Part shown: piece by piece, positions 1 to 8,268 of the stretch | Numbering within the stretch: the stretch's first letter is position 1 | Layout of the letters: each line of letters begins with the position of its first letter | DNA from: Mastigocoleus testarum BC008 | GTDB lineage: Bacteria; Cyanobacteriota; Cyanobacteriia; Cyanobacteriales; Nostocaceae | Assembly: GCF_001456025.1 (NCBI RefSeq) | Contig: NZ_LMTZ01000153.1 | Span: 20,205 to 61,954, forward strand | Reading direction: 5' to 3' | Length of the DNA: 41,750 nt | Made by a program: the position numbers and the translations under genes | The notes under the pieces: generated by a model | The model's input: the letters and a program-made list of their open reading frames with translations, nothing else | What the model was told of the DNA's origin: nothing | Databases searched by the model: none

Positions 1-210
1 ATGTCCATCAGGACATAGCCCAACTACAAAACCCTCAGAACTTATGTGGTGGAGTACTATTCTTCCTGCTCCACTGAGATTTTAAATTTTGATTTGTTGA
101 AGATAGATAGAATTTAATCCAGTTCCATCCCCAAGATATATTTACTAAATTTTTTATTGTCTAAGGTAAATAAATTTAAATTTATTATCCTATATTTGAT
201 TGACTATCAA

Positions 211-543
211 CTATATAAACATCAAAATTCGGGAAGCAACACGAGAAACATTACTGATGTTTCTTAAAATTCTGATTGTATTATTAATACTTTGCAATTC
301 CTGTTCTAACTCAGAAATAGCATTTTCTAATTCTGGCTCCAAAGATTTCATTTTTTCAGCAATGTGTTCTAAATTTTGTTTTTCCAAATTTTGTAATATG
401 CTTACATATTTTTGACGCTCTTTAACAAAATTTACCCTCTTTAATTCATCTGGGTCTTGTTCTAGAGCAAACTGTATCTCTGGCGAAAACAACATCCGCT
501 GTTGTCTCCTCATAAGTTCGATTAGTTTATGAGTTTTTGACAT
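211..543 (-). CDS. Hypothetical coiled-coil protein
   Basis: A 110-residue, highly charged protein with no signal peptide and no family I recognise. The central and C-terminal part (about residues 35-95) is rich in Glu, Leu and Gln with a heptad-like pattern, so a coiled coil is likely; the last residues are basic and hydrophobic. The start is supported by an AGGAAAG ribosome-binding site about 8 bases upstream. It begins only 4 bases after the stop of the lipoprotein gene at 548-1429, and that binding site overlaps the lipoprotein's last codons, so the two are almost certainly co-transcribed and translationally coupled. The lipoprotein partner is also helical, so the pair may act together at the envelope; that is inference from context only. 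Confidence 0.6.
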   Translation of the reverse strand: MSKTHKLIELMRRQQRMLFSPEIQFALEQDPDELKRVNFVKERQKYVSILQNLEKQNLEHIAEKMKSLEPELENAISELEQELQSINNTIRILRNISNVSRVASRILMFI

Positions 544-547
544 GATT

Positions 548-1429
548 TTAACTTTCCTGAATAATTATTGATTTTTTGCTATTTTCAAGTATTGATAAAA
601 ATGAGTCGATATCTTTTAATGAATTATTGAGACGCTGAGAATTGATTTTTCCCTCTACAGAAGCCTGGAAAATATCCTTAAATTCATCTAAAGCTTGGCT
701 TGCATCTGTAAGCTCTTGAATCTGTTGATCCATAAAGAAAATTTTCCTGCGTTCATTAATCCATATATCTGCACTTCTTATGGGATTGCTTGCAATCAAA
801 GGACGAATAATTAGGCGGTTTTCCCTCACTTGCTTCATTTCTTGGGTTCTATGCTTCATGAAGCTACCAATTTCCTTCAGCATTTCCCTTTGTAGGGTTA
901 ATTCCCGTAAAATTATTTGATTGCGTTTTTCAAGTTCTTTTCTAATGACACCTTTAATTCGAGAATGTATTGCAAGATTTGTTATGTTACCCACAATACC
1001 TTGAATTGGAGGTGTAAAAAACTGACTTTTTTGGATTCTTAAACTAACAGAGTTGATATTATCAGCAATCGCTTCAATTTCTTCTTGAGCTTCTGATGGC
1101 GCATCAGATTTCGCAATTTGGTCAAGTTTATTAAAGTATCTTCTTAGTAATTGATTATGTAAACGAATATTATTAATAGTTCGGATCATTTCCCTATCTT
1201 GTTTGGAAATATTTTGATATTGCTCGACGGTTTGATTAGCAATTATGTCATCCTCTAATATTCTTTCAGAACTTGAATCCAAATGAAGCTCTCCTGCTGC
1301 AAGCAATAGTTTATCAACTGCAGTAGTATATTTATTTCCGGCTTCTGTAAGCTTTTGATATTCTTTACTATAACGACATCCACTTGTTAAAGCTGCAATA
1401 ATTGCAACTAATAATAATGTTTTTCGCAT
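548..1429 (-). CDS. Putative lipoprotein, helical / coiled-coil
   Basis: A 293-residue protein opening with a short basic stretch, a hydrophobic core and the lipobox L-T-S-G-C, with the cysteine at residue 18. It should therefore be exported and lipid-anchored. The rest is almost entirely predicted helix: long runs of Glu, Lys, Gln, Leu and Ile with few Gly or Pro, apart from a short break around the residues FFTPPIQG (about 137-144). No catalytic motif is apparent and I do not recognise the family. It is the first gene of a two-gene unit with the 110-residue coiled-coil protein, which starts 4 bases after this stop codon. It is divergent from cobK. The function is unknown; a structural or scaffolding role at the envelope is only a guess. 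Confidence 0.65.
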   Translation of the reverse strand: MRKTLLLVAIIAALTSGCRYSKEYQKLTEAGNKYTTAVDKLLLAAGELHLDSSSERILEDDIIANQTVEQYQNISKQDREMIRTINNIRLHNQLLRRYFNKLDQIAKSDAPSEAQEEIEAIADNINSVSLRIQKSQFFTPPIQGIVGNITNLAIHSRIKGVIRKELEKRNQIILRELTLQREMLKEIGSFMKHRTQEMKQVRENRLIIRPLIASNPIRSADIWINERRKIFFMDQQIQELTDASQALDEFKDIFQASVEGKINSQRLNNSLKDIDSFLSILENSKKSIIIQES

Positions 1430-1769
1430 AATTGTTTGACCTAGATATGACTAACTTCAAATTTGAATTAGTCTTGTTTTTTATAACTATCTATTCATAG
1501 TTACAGTGACAAAAACTTATGCAGTAAAAAATATATTTCTCAAATCAAATTTTATTTCAAGTTCATTTTTTATAAATACTAAAACTATATTTATGCCGTT
1601 AGTAATTTCTCAAAAATCCTGAATTAAAGGGCTTTGACAGCTTTTTGTTCAATCTCAAAATAGATCAAAAATATAATATAAAACTTAATAAAATATTTTA
1701 AGACCTCAACTTAAATCTAAACTTAAATCTAAATTAGTCAATTTAAAGCATATTATTCAAGCACATTAA
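1430..1769. other. Divergent intergenic region, lipoprotein gene / cobK
   Basis: A 340-base, very AT-rich gap holding the promoters of both the minus-strand lipoprotein unit and plus-strand cobK. The only clear structure is a perfect tandem duplication of the 12-mer AACTTAAATCTA at 1708-1719 and 1720-1731, ending 38 bases before the cobK start codon. I see no cobalamin riboswitch B12 box, no tRNA and no credible ORF. Confidence 0.5.
1708..1731 (+). repeat. Tandem 12-mer upstream of cobK
   Basis: Two perfect adjacent copies of AACTTAAATCTA lie just upstream of the cobK start. The 12-base period (close to a DNA helical turn) and the promoter-proximal position would fit a regulator site, but similar AT-rich tandem sequences also arise by chance or slippage. 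The core CTTAAATC resembles a Pho-box half site, though the spacing is 4 rather than 3 bases. Confidence 0.4.
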
Positions 1770-2564
1770 ATGAAGCGTTTATTAATTCTGGGTGGAACAA
1801 AGGAAGCATCTCAATTAGCGATTAAAGCCGCAACTATTTCTAATGTAGAAGTAAGGTTATCTGTTGCAGGTCGTACTACTCAAGCTAGGTACCAAGTAGG
1901 AGTGACACGAGTTGGTGGTTTTGGTGGTGTTCCAGGCTTAATAAAATATTTGCAGGATGATGCAATTGATATCTTAATTGATGCGACTCATCCATTTGCA
2001 GCCAAAATATCTCTGCACGCAGCAGTAGCAGCAAAGGAACTAGATTTACCCAGACTGATGTTGATTCGACCAGAATGGTTATTGCAAGCTGGAGATAACT
2101 GGCTTGAGGTTGATAGTATTATAAATGCTGCAAAGATCCTAGAAGAAAATGCAAAACGAGTATTCTTAGCTGTTGGTAGACAACAAATTATCCATTTTGC
2201 ATATATAGACAATATTTGGTTTTTAATGCGATTAATCGAACCCCCCAAGCAAGATGATTTAATTCCCAAAGGATCGGTAATACTCGATCGCGGACCATTT
2301 AAATTAATTAAGGAAAAAGAGTTATTAATCGAACATCAAATTGATACAATTGTCAGTAAAAATAGTGGTGGAGATGCAACAATTGCTAAAATTACTGCTG
2401 CACGAGAATTAGGAATCAAAGTTGTTATGGTAAACCGTCCCCAACTTCCCTTAGGAGAACGGGTTAATAATGTTGAGGATGCTTTGAGGTGGTTGCTTTT
2501 ATTAAAAAATGCATTATGGTGCAGTTCTTTGTTTTTCTTCTCTCAAATCTTACTAGCTAGATAA
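1770..2564 (+). CDS. cobK: Precorrin-6A reductase CobK/CbiJ
   Basis: A 264-residue protein matching the CobK/CbiJ family, which reduces precorrin-6A (or its cobalt form) with NADPH in corrin-ring biosynthesis. The N-terminal nucleotide-binding motif LILGGTKEASQLA, the D-A-T-H-P-F-A signature at about residues 72-78, the FLAVGRQ segment, and the C-terminal VSKNSGGDATIAKI stretch are all typical and in the usual order. The family normally ends near VEDALRWL; here about 20 extra hydrophobic residues follow. The ATG start directly opens the conserved domain, although no strong ribosome-binding site precedes it. Its 3' end faces the Omp85 gene with 31 bases between them. No other cobalamin gene is in the window, as is common for scattered cyanobacterial cob genes. 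Confidence 0.9.
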   Translation: MKRLLILGGTKEASQLAIKAATISNVEVRLSVAGRTTQARYQVGVTRVGGFGGVPGLIKYLQDDAIDILIDATHPFAAKISLHAAVAAKELDLPRLMLIRPEWLLQAGDNWLEVDSIINAAKILEENAKRVFLAVGRQQIIHFAYIDNIWFLMRLIEPPKQDDLIPKGSVILDRGPFKLIKEKELLIEHQIDTIVSKNSGGDATIAKITAARELGIKVVMVNRPQLPLGERVNNVEDALRWLLLLKNALWCSSLFFFSQILLAR

Positions 2565-2595
2565 AGAAAGTTAAAGACGATTTATTTCCACTTTT

Positions 2596-4554
2596 TTAAA
2601 ATCTCTCTCCTAAACCAAATTGAATCCGACTTTCTCCATCATTATTAAAACCATAGTCAAGACGAACAGGTCCTAGTGGAGATTGGATGCGAAGACCAGC
2701 ACCATAACCAAAACCACTACCTGATTTATCTCTTGCACCTCCGGGGTTACCAACAACGCTACTACTACTACCCAAATCTGTTGCAGCATCAAAAAATACA
2801 GTTCCACCCAAAAAAGATAATACTGGAAAACGATATTCAGCCGACGCTTGGACAAAACTACGAGCGCTACCCAAATCTCCTTCAGCAAAACCTCGAACAG
2901 AATTCAAACCACCAAGGGAAAATGCTTCATAGGGTGGTAAATCGCCAAGAACAGTTCCTGCTTGGAGATTAAAAGCAAAAGCTTGGGGACATTTATCTGT
3001 TTTAGAATTAGATTTGGAATTACGACAACCCTTTGTGAATTTGGTTAAATGTGTAGGAACATAAAAGCTATAATTTCCTCGCAGTTTGTTGGATAAAATA
3101 TTTCCATCTCCAATGGGAATTGATTGTTCGCTACTCAGACTTAAAAAAGAACCTTTTGTGGGACGCAAAGGATTATTACGTTTATCTCTCACTAAAGCTA
3201 GGGGTATGCTGAATAAATCATCTTCACCATCACCACTAAAGCTAAGATCGTTTCCTAATTCATCCTTAGCGTTTAAATTCCCATCTGAATCACGAATCGC
3301 AATTTTTTGATACTTTAAACCCGCACTTGCGACCCAATCAGACTTTTCAAATACATTTTTACTCAACGGACGACGAAAAATAATATTACCACCGGTACGA
3401 AATACTCTAGGGTTATCACCGTTGGGTAGTTCTACATCTGTTTCCCCACCATCAAATATTTGTGAAAAAGAACGTTTTCTAAAAGCACCAACTTTATAAG
3501 AAGTTCTGTAAGGATCTCCCGCAATCCAAGGGTCAGAAAAATTAACGTCAAAAGTTAAATCTCGTCGACTAACTTCAACATTTGTACCAAATTTCTGATT
3601 TCTACCACCAATATTCTGTGCTTGAAAATTCCCAGAAGCAAATAGTCCACTACGAGAACTGAACCCTCCTGTGGGTGTAAGACTAATATTTTTCCCTTCT
3701 CTAAGGTTTACGACTAAAACTACTTTTTGTGGGTCTTTCCCGGGATTAAATTTAAGATTGAGATCATTAAAAATTCCCAAACTTGCAATTCGTTGCAGGT
3801 CTTTTTGAGCAACTTCACGCTTGAATACTTGTCCGGGTTTCAATTGCATTTCCCGAGTAATAACGTATTTTTGTGTCCGACCTTTAATTGGTTTACCTTC
3901 AGCGTCTTTTTCCTTTCCTTCCTCATTAATAAATTGAATTTTAATGTCTTCTATAATTCCTTCTGCAACTGCTAAAGTTACACTTCCATCAGAATTAAAA
4001 CTAGGGGGAGCGATCGTCTGAGCTAATACATAACCATTATCCTGATACCACTGATTTAAATTTTTTACTCCTTTTTGAAATTCCCGAAAATTGATTATCT
4101 TACCGTACTGTTGGCTAAAACTTTTATCTATTACCTTTTGAGGTACAACATTACTACCCTTTACTGTTACCCTGCGCAGTGTTGGATTGGGTTCAACAAC
4201 AAAAGTTATCTTTACTCCCAAAGGTGTATCTTTTGGTATTACTCGAACATTAGCAAAGTTACCTATAGCAAATATTGCATTAATATCTTGTTCTAAGCGA
4301 TCGCGAGTAATGGTTTGACCTGCTTGAACTTGGATTACTTTGGATATTTTCTGTTTTAATTCTTCTTCTACTCCCTCAATTACAACTTCTGAAACCATTA
4401 CTTGGTCTTGTTCTGGCTTTTGTTTAGTTTCCGTAGAGCTTAAAGAATTATTATTTCTGGAAGTTGTTTGAGCTTTAGCAGCAGGAGTGAAAGAAAAATA
4501 ATTTAAGGTTGCAGCTGAGAACAAGCTAATACTCAAAAGATACAAATTTTTCAT
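2596..4554 (-). CDS. Omp85/BamA-family outer-membrane protein (POTRA + beta-barrel)
   Basis: A 652-residue protein with a signal peptide ending near A-K-A-Q (residue 29), a short polar linker, POTRA-type repeats over about residues 50-290, and a C-terminal surface-antigen beta-barrel ending in an aromatic residue (...GLGERF), as outer-membrane insertion signals do. The barrel has the family motif with VRGF at about residue 558 and the late segment SPLGPVRLDYGF. Cyanobacterial Omp85 proteins (BamA/Toc75 relatives) fold outer-membrane proteins. This one is somewhat short and lacks the long Pro-rich N-terminal linker of some cyanobacterial members, so it may be a secondary paralogue rather than the essential copy. 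Its promoter region carries a perfect palindrome at 4655-4666. It lies downstream of, and 214 bases from, the serine-hydrolase gene on the same strand. Confidence 0.88.
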   Translation of the reverse strand: MKNLYLLSISLFSAATLNYFSFTPAAKAQTTSRNNNSLSSTETKQKPEQDQVMVSEVVIEGVEEELKQKISKVIQVQAGQTITRDRLEQDINAIFAIGNFANVRVIPKDTPLGVKITFVVEPNPTLRRVTVKGSNVVPQKVIDKSFSQQYGKIINFREFQKGVKNLNQWYQDNGYVLAQTIAPPSFNSDGSVTLAVAEGIIEDIKIQFINEEGKEKDAEGKPIKGRTQKYVITREMQLKPGQVFKREVAQKDLQRIASLGIFNDLNLKFNPGKDPQKVVLVVNLREGKNISLTPTGGFSSRSGLFASGNFQAQNIGGRNQKFGTNVEVSRRDLTFDVNFSDPWIAGDPYRTSYKVGAFRKRSFSQIFDGGETDVELPNGDNPRVFRTGGNIIFRRPLSKNVFEKSDWVASAGLKYQKIAIRDSDGNLNAKDELGNDLSFSGDGEDDLFSIPLALVRDKRNNPLRPTKGSFLSLSSEQSIPIGDGNILSNKLRGNYSFYVPTHLTKFTKGCRNSKSNSKTDKCPQAFAFNLQAGTVLGDLPPYEAFSLGGLNSVRGFAEGDLGSARSFVQASAEYRFPVLSFLGGTVFFDAATDLGSSSSVVGNPGGARDKSGSGFGYGAGLRIQSPLGPVRLDYGFNNDGESRIQFGLGERF

Positions 4555-4654
4555 CTAAACTTTTCCTTTTGTAGAATACTTCTTCAAAACAGCCAAAGCT
4601 CTAGTTAATCATGGATTGAACAAATCATATATTTGCTTAAGTCATATATAATAG

Positions 4655-4666
4655 TGACTTAAGTCA
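4655..4666. promoter_or_regulatory. Palindrome TGACTTAAGTCA upstream of the omp85-like gene
   Basis: A perfect 12-base palindrome about 100 bases upstream of the Omp85-like start codon. The ten-base half CTTAAGTCAT also occurs at 4636-4645, giving a direct repeat with a 22-base period (4636 and 4658). The intervening sequence is TATA-rich, so a dimeric repressor or activator site over a promoter is plausible. The regulator is unknown. Confidence 0.4.
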
Positions 4667-4768
4667 TGTTATTTGCAGATTTATCTATAGTCGCAACGAA
4701 GCAAAATTATGAGTTATTCCAATTGATTTTGTTAATTTATTTCAATATTTGCAATATCTGTAAAATTA

Positions 4769-5995
4769 TTAATTTGCATAATCTGGAAGCGTTCGGAAGT
4801 TGTCCCTTAAGATATTAATTCCTAAAGTTTCACCGGTTTGAGTTCCATAAAAAGTTTCCTTACCAAACCAACCTTCATCAATACGGTTAGAAAGTACGAT
4901 TACCACGGTATTATTAGAATCGGCATACTTTATAAATATGGCATTTTGCGAATCAGTTGCACCATCATGGGAAATAATTTTGCCATATCCTGGTATTTCT
5001 TCGGTCACCCATCCATAACCGTAGTAGCTTTTTCCATCTTTATTTTCTTTGATATGAGGTGCAAACAACTTCTTAGTGGATGTTCGAGAAAGAATCAAAT
5101 TCTTTTCTAGAGCAATATTCCAGAAATAAAGATCCTCTACCGTCGTTAATACACCACCGAAACCAACCAATCCCCAATAAGGACCAGGTCGCTCTGCAGC
5201 AGAACCAAAATCTTTTCCGTTATTATAACCATGTGCTACTGTCACTTGGGACCATTGAGGATCGTTATAAAAACCCGTATTAAGCATATTAGCGGGCTTA
5301 AATAAGTTGTCTTTTAGATAATCTTGAAAAGACTTACCAGAAACAACTTCAACAATTATTGCAAGTAACCCATAACCAGTATCAGAATATAAATATTTTG
5401 TTCCTGGTGAAGTTTTTAATCTAGCTTTGAATACTAATTTTTGTGCTTGTTGACGGCTAAGTTTAGCAAAATCACTATCAAATGCGTATTCTGGAAGACC
5501 AGATGAATGGGTTAAGAGTTGGTGTAGAGTAATCTTGGCTTTATCTGACGGAACATCATGAAAAAATTTAGCCAATGTATCTTCAACTTTTAATTTACCC
5601 TGTTCTTCTAGATGCAGAATAGCTGCTGCTGTAAATTGTTTGGAAAGAGAACCTGAATCGAAAACTGTTTTAGGTGTAATCGGTATCCTGTTCTTCCGGT
5701 CAGCTAAACCATAACCATTTTCAAAAATGATTTTGTCATTTTGACTTACGAGTACTGCACCTGAAAATCCATTTTCCTCAAGTATTTCCAGATACAAACT
5801 AATTTTATTTATTCGTTCTGCAGTAGATATATTTCTTACATTGGTAAGTTGATTATCATTTGAAGTCGTTTGATTTTTTGAACTAGTTTGATTATTGAGA
5901 AGATTATTTTCTTTAAAAACACACCCATATAAAGAAATCAGTAAACTCGAACAAATCACGACAACCAAACTGGAAGAATAGGATTTGAAAATCAT
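4769..5995 (-). CDS. Serine hydrolase lipoprotein, class C beta-lactamase/penicillin-binding fold
   Basis: A 408-residue protein with the three motifs of the class C beta-lactamase / D-Ala carboxypeptidase / esterase superfamily: nucleophile Ser116-x-x-Lys119 (SLSK), Tyr203-Ser-Asp (in place of Y-x-N), and His343-Asp-Gly. I start it at 5995 rather than the upstream in-frame ATG at 6043. An AGGGAA site sits 6 bases before this ATG, and the protein then begins with a clean lipoprotein signal whose lipobox L-Y-G-C puts the modified Cys at residue 25. A linker rich in Asn, Ser and Thr follows. It is probably membrane-anchored and acts on peptidoglycan peptides or esters; the substrate cannot be told from sequence, and true beta-lactamase activity is unlikely. 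It is divergent from the histidine kinase gene. Confidence 0.85.
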   Translation of the reverse strand: MIFKSYSSSLVVVICSSLLISLYGCVFKENNLLNNQTSSKNQTTSNDNQLTNVRNISTAERINKISLYLEILEENGFSGAVLVSQNDKIIFENGYGLADRKNRIPITPKTVFDSGSLSKQFTAAAILHLEEQGKLKVEDTLAKFFHDVPSDKAKITLHQLLTHSSGLPEYAFDSDFAKLSRQQAQKLVFKARLKTSPGTKYLYSDTGYGLLAIIVEVVSGKSFQDYLKDNLFKPANMLNTGFYNDPQWSQVTVAHGYNNGKDFGSAAERPGPYWGLVGFGGVLTTVEDLYFWNIALEKNLILSRTSTKKLFAPHIKENKDGKSYYGYGWVTEEIPGYGKIISHDGATDSQNAIFIKYADSNNTVVIVLSNRIDEGWFGKETFYGTQTGETLGINILRDNFRTLPDYAN

Positions 5996-6132
5996 TAGTT
6001 CCCTGAAATCTAATTTAATTAAATTTTTACCGACAAATCTCAACCAACTATATTTTAACTCAGTAAAAAATATTTAGATTTAAATATCAATAGTAAATAA
6101 ATATGCATTTATATTGAAAATAGTTAAATAAG

Positions 6133-6150
6133 CCCTCCTTAAAAGGAGGG
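6133..6150. promoter_or_regulatory. Inverted repeat CCCTCCTT-AA-AAGGAGGG
   Basis: An 8-base perfect inverted repeat with a 2-base centre in the gap between the divergent serine-hydrolase and histidine-kinase genes. It lies about 140 bases upstream of the hydrolase start. With only two loop bases it is more likely a protein-binding site or an interspersed repeat than a terminator, and no T-tract follows. Confidence 0.4.
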
Positions 6151-6162
6151 TAGACAAGGAGC

Positions 6163-6180
6163 AAACATTTTAAAATGTTT
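6163..6180. promoter_or_regulatory. Perfect 18-base palindrome AAACATTTTAAAATGTTT
   Basis: A perfect AT-rich palindrome 13 bases from the CCCTCC inverted repeat, in the same divergent gap. It may be an operator for one or both flanking genes, though AT-rich palindromes are common in sequence of this composition. Confidence 0.35.
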
Positions 6181-6320
6181 ATTACTCTATTTACTCGATT
6201 AGAAGTGCTCAAAAGGCAAATAGATATAATATAAGTTTGGTAAAATACTTATTGAAAAATAACTAAAAATATTAAAGCATAAATTTATTGGGTCGCATAT
6301 TGTCTAAAGTAATAAATAGT

Positions 6321-6336
6321 TATGACTTTAGTCATA
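6321..6336. promoter_or_regulatory. TATGACT-TT-AGTCATA inverted repeat upstream of the kinase gene
   Basis: Perfect 7-base arms around TT, 69-84 bases before the chosen kinase start at 6405. The core resembles the TGACTTAAGTCA palindrome upstream of the Omp85-like gene at 4655-4666, so both may be bound by the same regulator. If translation actually began at the upstream TTG (6288), this would lie inside the coding region. Confidence 0.35.
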
Positions 6337-6404
6337 CTATAAGTTCTATAAAATTGTGCATGATAGCAATTAATAAGTTAATAATCCTGTGTTCGAGGTT
6401 GAGT

Positions 6405-7598
6405 ATGATTGATTTAGTAAAAACACCGGACTCTATTCGTCGAACTGTACGCTATATAGAATGGACCTTGATAGTTGTATATTTCTTATTATTCTTACTA
6501 AATCGCCGTGATAGCAACTATTATTCTCAATTAATACCCACTTATGCAAATATTATTTATCTTACTTTCTGTTTATTTTTAAGCTTTATATTTCCCATCA
6601 ATTACCCCAACTGGCAAAGATATATTTATATATTTTTAGAGATAACATCTATTATCTTAGCAAGAGCATTTGGAGCAAACTTTGAAATATTACTTTATCT
6701 TGTATTAGTCAAAAGTTGTTTTCTTGTAAATAGAAAAAAAGTTATTATTATTGCATTTGTATCAGGTATATTTTGGAATATTGCCCTAGGTTTGAGTCTA
6801 CCTGATATTTTAAAATTTCAGTTCAAGAATATTAATAAAATTCTCGATGAACTCTCTGACACTAATTTTGTTATCATCAGGATTATAATTAACAATACTG
6901 GTGTTTATCTAGCGGCGAGTACTTTTGTTATATTATTTAGTTTTGTCATATTAGCAGAACAAAAAAGTCGTCAACAGGCAGAAGAACTAACAAAAAGAGT
7001 TGAAAGTTTGGCTGCAAATTTAGAACGTAATCGCATTGCAAGAGAAATTCACGATTCATTAGGTCATTCTTTAACTACTTTAGATGTACAACTAGAACTT
7101 GCTCAAAGATTATACGAGCAAGATCCAATCAAAGCTGCAAAATCTTTAGATATAGCCAAAGAATTAAGTAGTCAATGTTTAGATGAAGTACGACGTTCTG
7201 TTCAAACTATGCGCCAGTCAAATTTTAATTTAAGTGAAGCACTTAAGACATTAGCGCAAAAAGTAGAACGAAATCAATCTTTTGTAGTACGAGTAAATGT
7301 AAAACTACCGCACCTACCAGTTCAAATTAGTCATCAACTTTATTGCATTGTTCAAGAAGGATTCACAAACATCCAAAAACATGCTGAGTCTAAGTTGGTC
7401 ACCCTGAATGCAAACAAAGATTCTAATGGAATACTTTTGGAATTAAGAGATGATGGTCGAGGTTTTAATATTAACGCACATCATACAGGTTTTGGATTAC
7501 GGGGAATGCAAGAAAGGGTAAACATTTTAGGTGGAGAACTGACAATTAAGAGTTATCCCGAACAAGGGACAAAAATTCTGGTTTGGATTCCTGTTTGA
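6405..7598 (+). CDS. Membrane sensor histidine kinase, DesK/NarL (HisKA_3) class
   Basis: A 397-residue kinase. The N-terminal half (about residues 20-195) has several hydrophobic membrane segments and no recognisable extracellular sensor domain. A short coiled coil leads to the HisKA_3 dimerisation domain with phospho-acceptor His216 (REIHDSLGHS). The ATPase domain follows, with N-box Asn322 (EGFTNIQKHAES), G1 box DDGRGF at 349-354 and G2 box GFGLRGMQERV. This class pairs with NarL/LuxR-type response regulators, but none is adjacent. I chose the ATG at 6405 because GAGG precedes it at good distance; the reading frame is open further upstream to a TTG at 6288 without a ribosome-binding site. 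The signal is unknown; small membrane-embedded kinases of this class often sense lipid or envelope state. Confidence 0.85.
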   Translation: MIDLVKTPDSIRRTVRYIEWTLIVVYFLLFLLNRRDSNYYSQLIPTYANIIYLTFCLFLSFIFPINYPNWQRYIYIFLEITSIILARAFGANFEILLYLVLVKSCFLVNRKKVIIIAFVSGIFWNIALGLSLPDILKFQFKNINKILDELSDTNFVIIRIIINNTGVYLAASTFVILFSFVILAEQKSRQQAEELTKRVESLAANLERNRIAREIHDSLGHSLTTLDVQLELAQRLYEQDPIKAAKSLDIAKELSSQCLDEVRRSVQTMRQSNFNLSEALKTLAQKVERNQSFVVRVNVKLPHLPVQISHQLYCIVQEGFTNIQKHAESKLVTLNANKDSNGILLELRDDGRGFNINAHHTGFGLRGMQERVNILGGELTIKSYPEQGTKILVWIPV

Positions 7599-8268
7599 GG
7601 ATTTTTGCAAGGAAGAGTAATATATGTCACCCTTATAATTCCTCAATAACTTTAGAATGGTTCAAAACAAAATAACTCGACTAGGACTTACGTACTTATA
7701 AGCAATTTCTAATATTGGAATTTCTAATATTTGGAAGTTGTAATTTTATGTGCGTAAATTTCCGGTAACCTTGTATCTTAATTACTCCAATTACCTCGTA
7801 CGCCAATAATTATTGTTGATTATAAAGCAAATTTATAGTGGCTACAATCGCAAAGAAATATTGGGTTCATCTCACATGAAGCAAATGTATTATTGCGAAT
7901 AACTAGAGGATAAGATTTTCACATTACTAGGTAAGGTGGGTGTTTTTACGAAAGTGAGACGCTCCCGAAATATTCTCATTTTATCTGTACATTTATAAAA
8001 AACATGAGGTATAAATGGAAACTACTAATGACACACAAACATTATTTCAGAAAGTCAAAGTCAAAAGCGATCGCTCGCAGAATCTATATTTGATGTTCCT
8101 CATACAACAAGGTTTCCAGAAAATACAGAAAAATATTTTTGTTAAAGGCTAAAGTTCTAAGGGCTAAAGTTTTGGATCTTTGATTATTTAAAGTTTTAAG
8201 TAGAAAGGTTTGGGTGTCATCAGAGCCAAGTTTCCCATATTTCCCATCATTGAATTTACACAGGATTT
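7599..8268. other. Intergenic region, mostly featureless
   Basis: A 670-base AT-rich gap between the histidine kinase and the SH3b/DUF2927 gene, both on the plus strand. It contains one possible small ORF (8015-8152), a HIP1 octamer near 8068, and a short direct repeat GGCTAAAGTT at 8147 and 8163. No structured RNA or tRNA is recognisable. It probably holds the promoter of the downstream gene. Confidence 0.5.
8015..8152 (+). CDS. Possible small protein, 45 residues
   Basis: An ATG with a GAGGT ribosome-binding-like sequence 6 bases upstream opens a 45-codon frame. The predicted peptide is polar and basic with Gln- and Lys-rich stretches and has no signal peptide or known motif. A HIP1 octamer lies inside it. 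It could be a real small gene, a remnant, or chance; the ribosome site is the only positive evidence. It is not close enough to either neighbour to imply an operon. Confidence 0.2.
   Translation: METTNDTQTLFQKVKVKSDRSQNLYLMFLIQQGFQKIQKNIFVKG

Noticed and set aside
1..78. Hairpins ATGTCC/GGACAT and GTGGAG/CTCCAC at the left edge
   Set aside because: Stems are only 6 bases; they could be the tail of an upstream gene's terminator, but the context is cut off.
1430..1769. Cobalamin riboswitch before cobK
   Set aside because: No B12-box or GCCACTG-like core; the region is simple AT-rich sequence with a 12-mer duplication.
2676..2972. Frame opposite the 3' end of the Omp85-like gene
   Set aside because: Antisense to a clear beta-barrel coding region, with no ribosome site.
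6288..6404. Longer histidine kinase starting at TTG 6288
   Set aside because: No ribosome site before the TTG, and the extra 39 residues are not conserved-looking; the ATG at 6405 has GAGG upstream.
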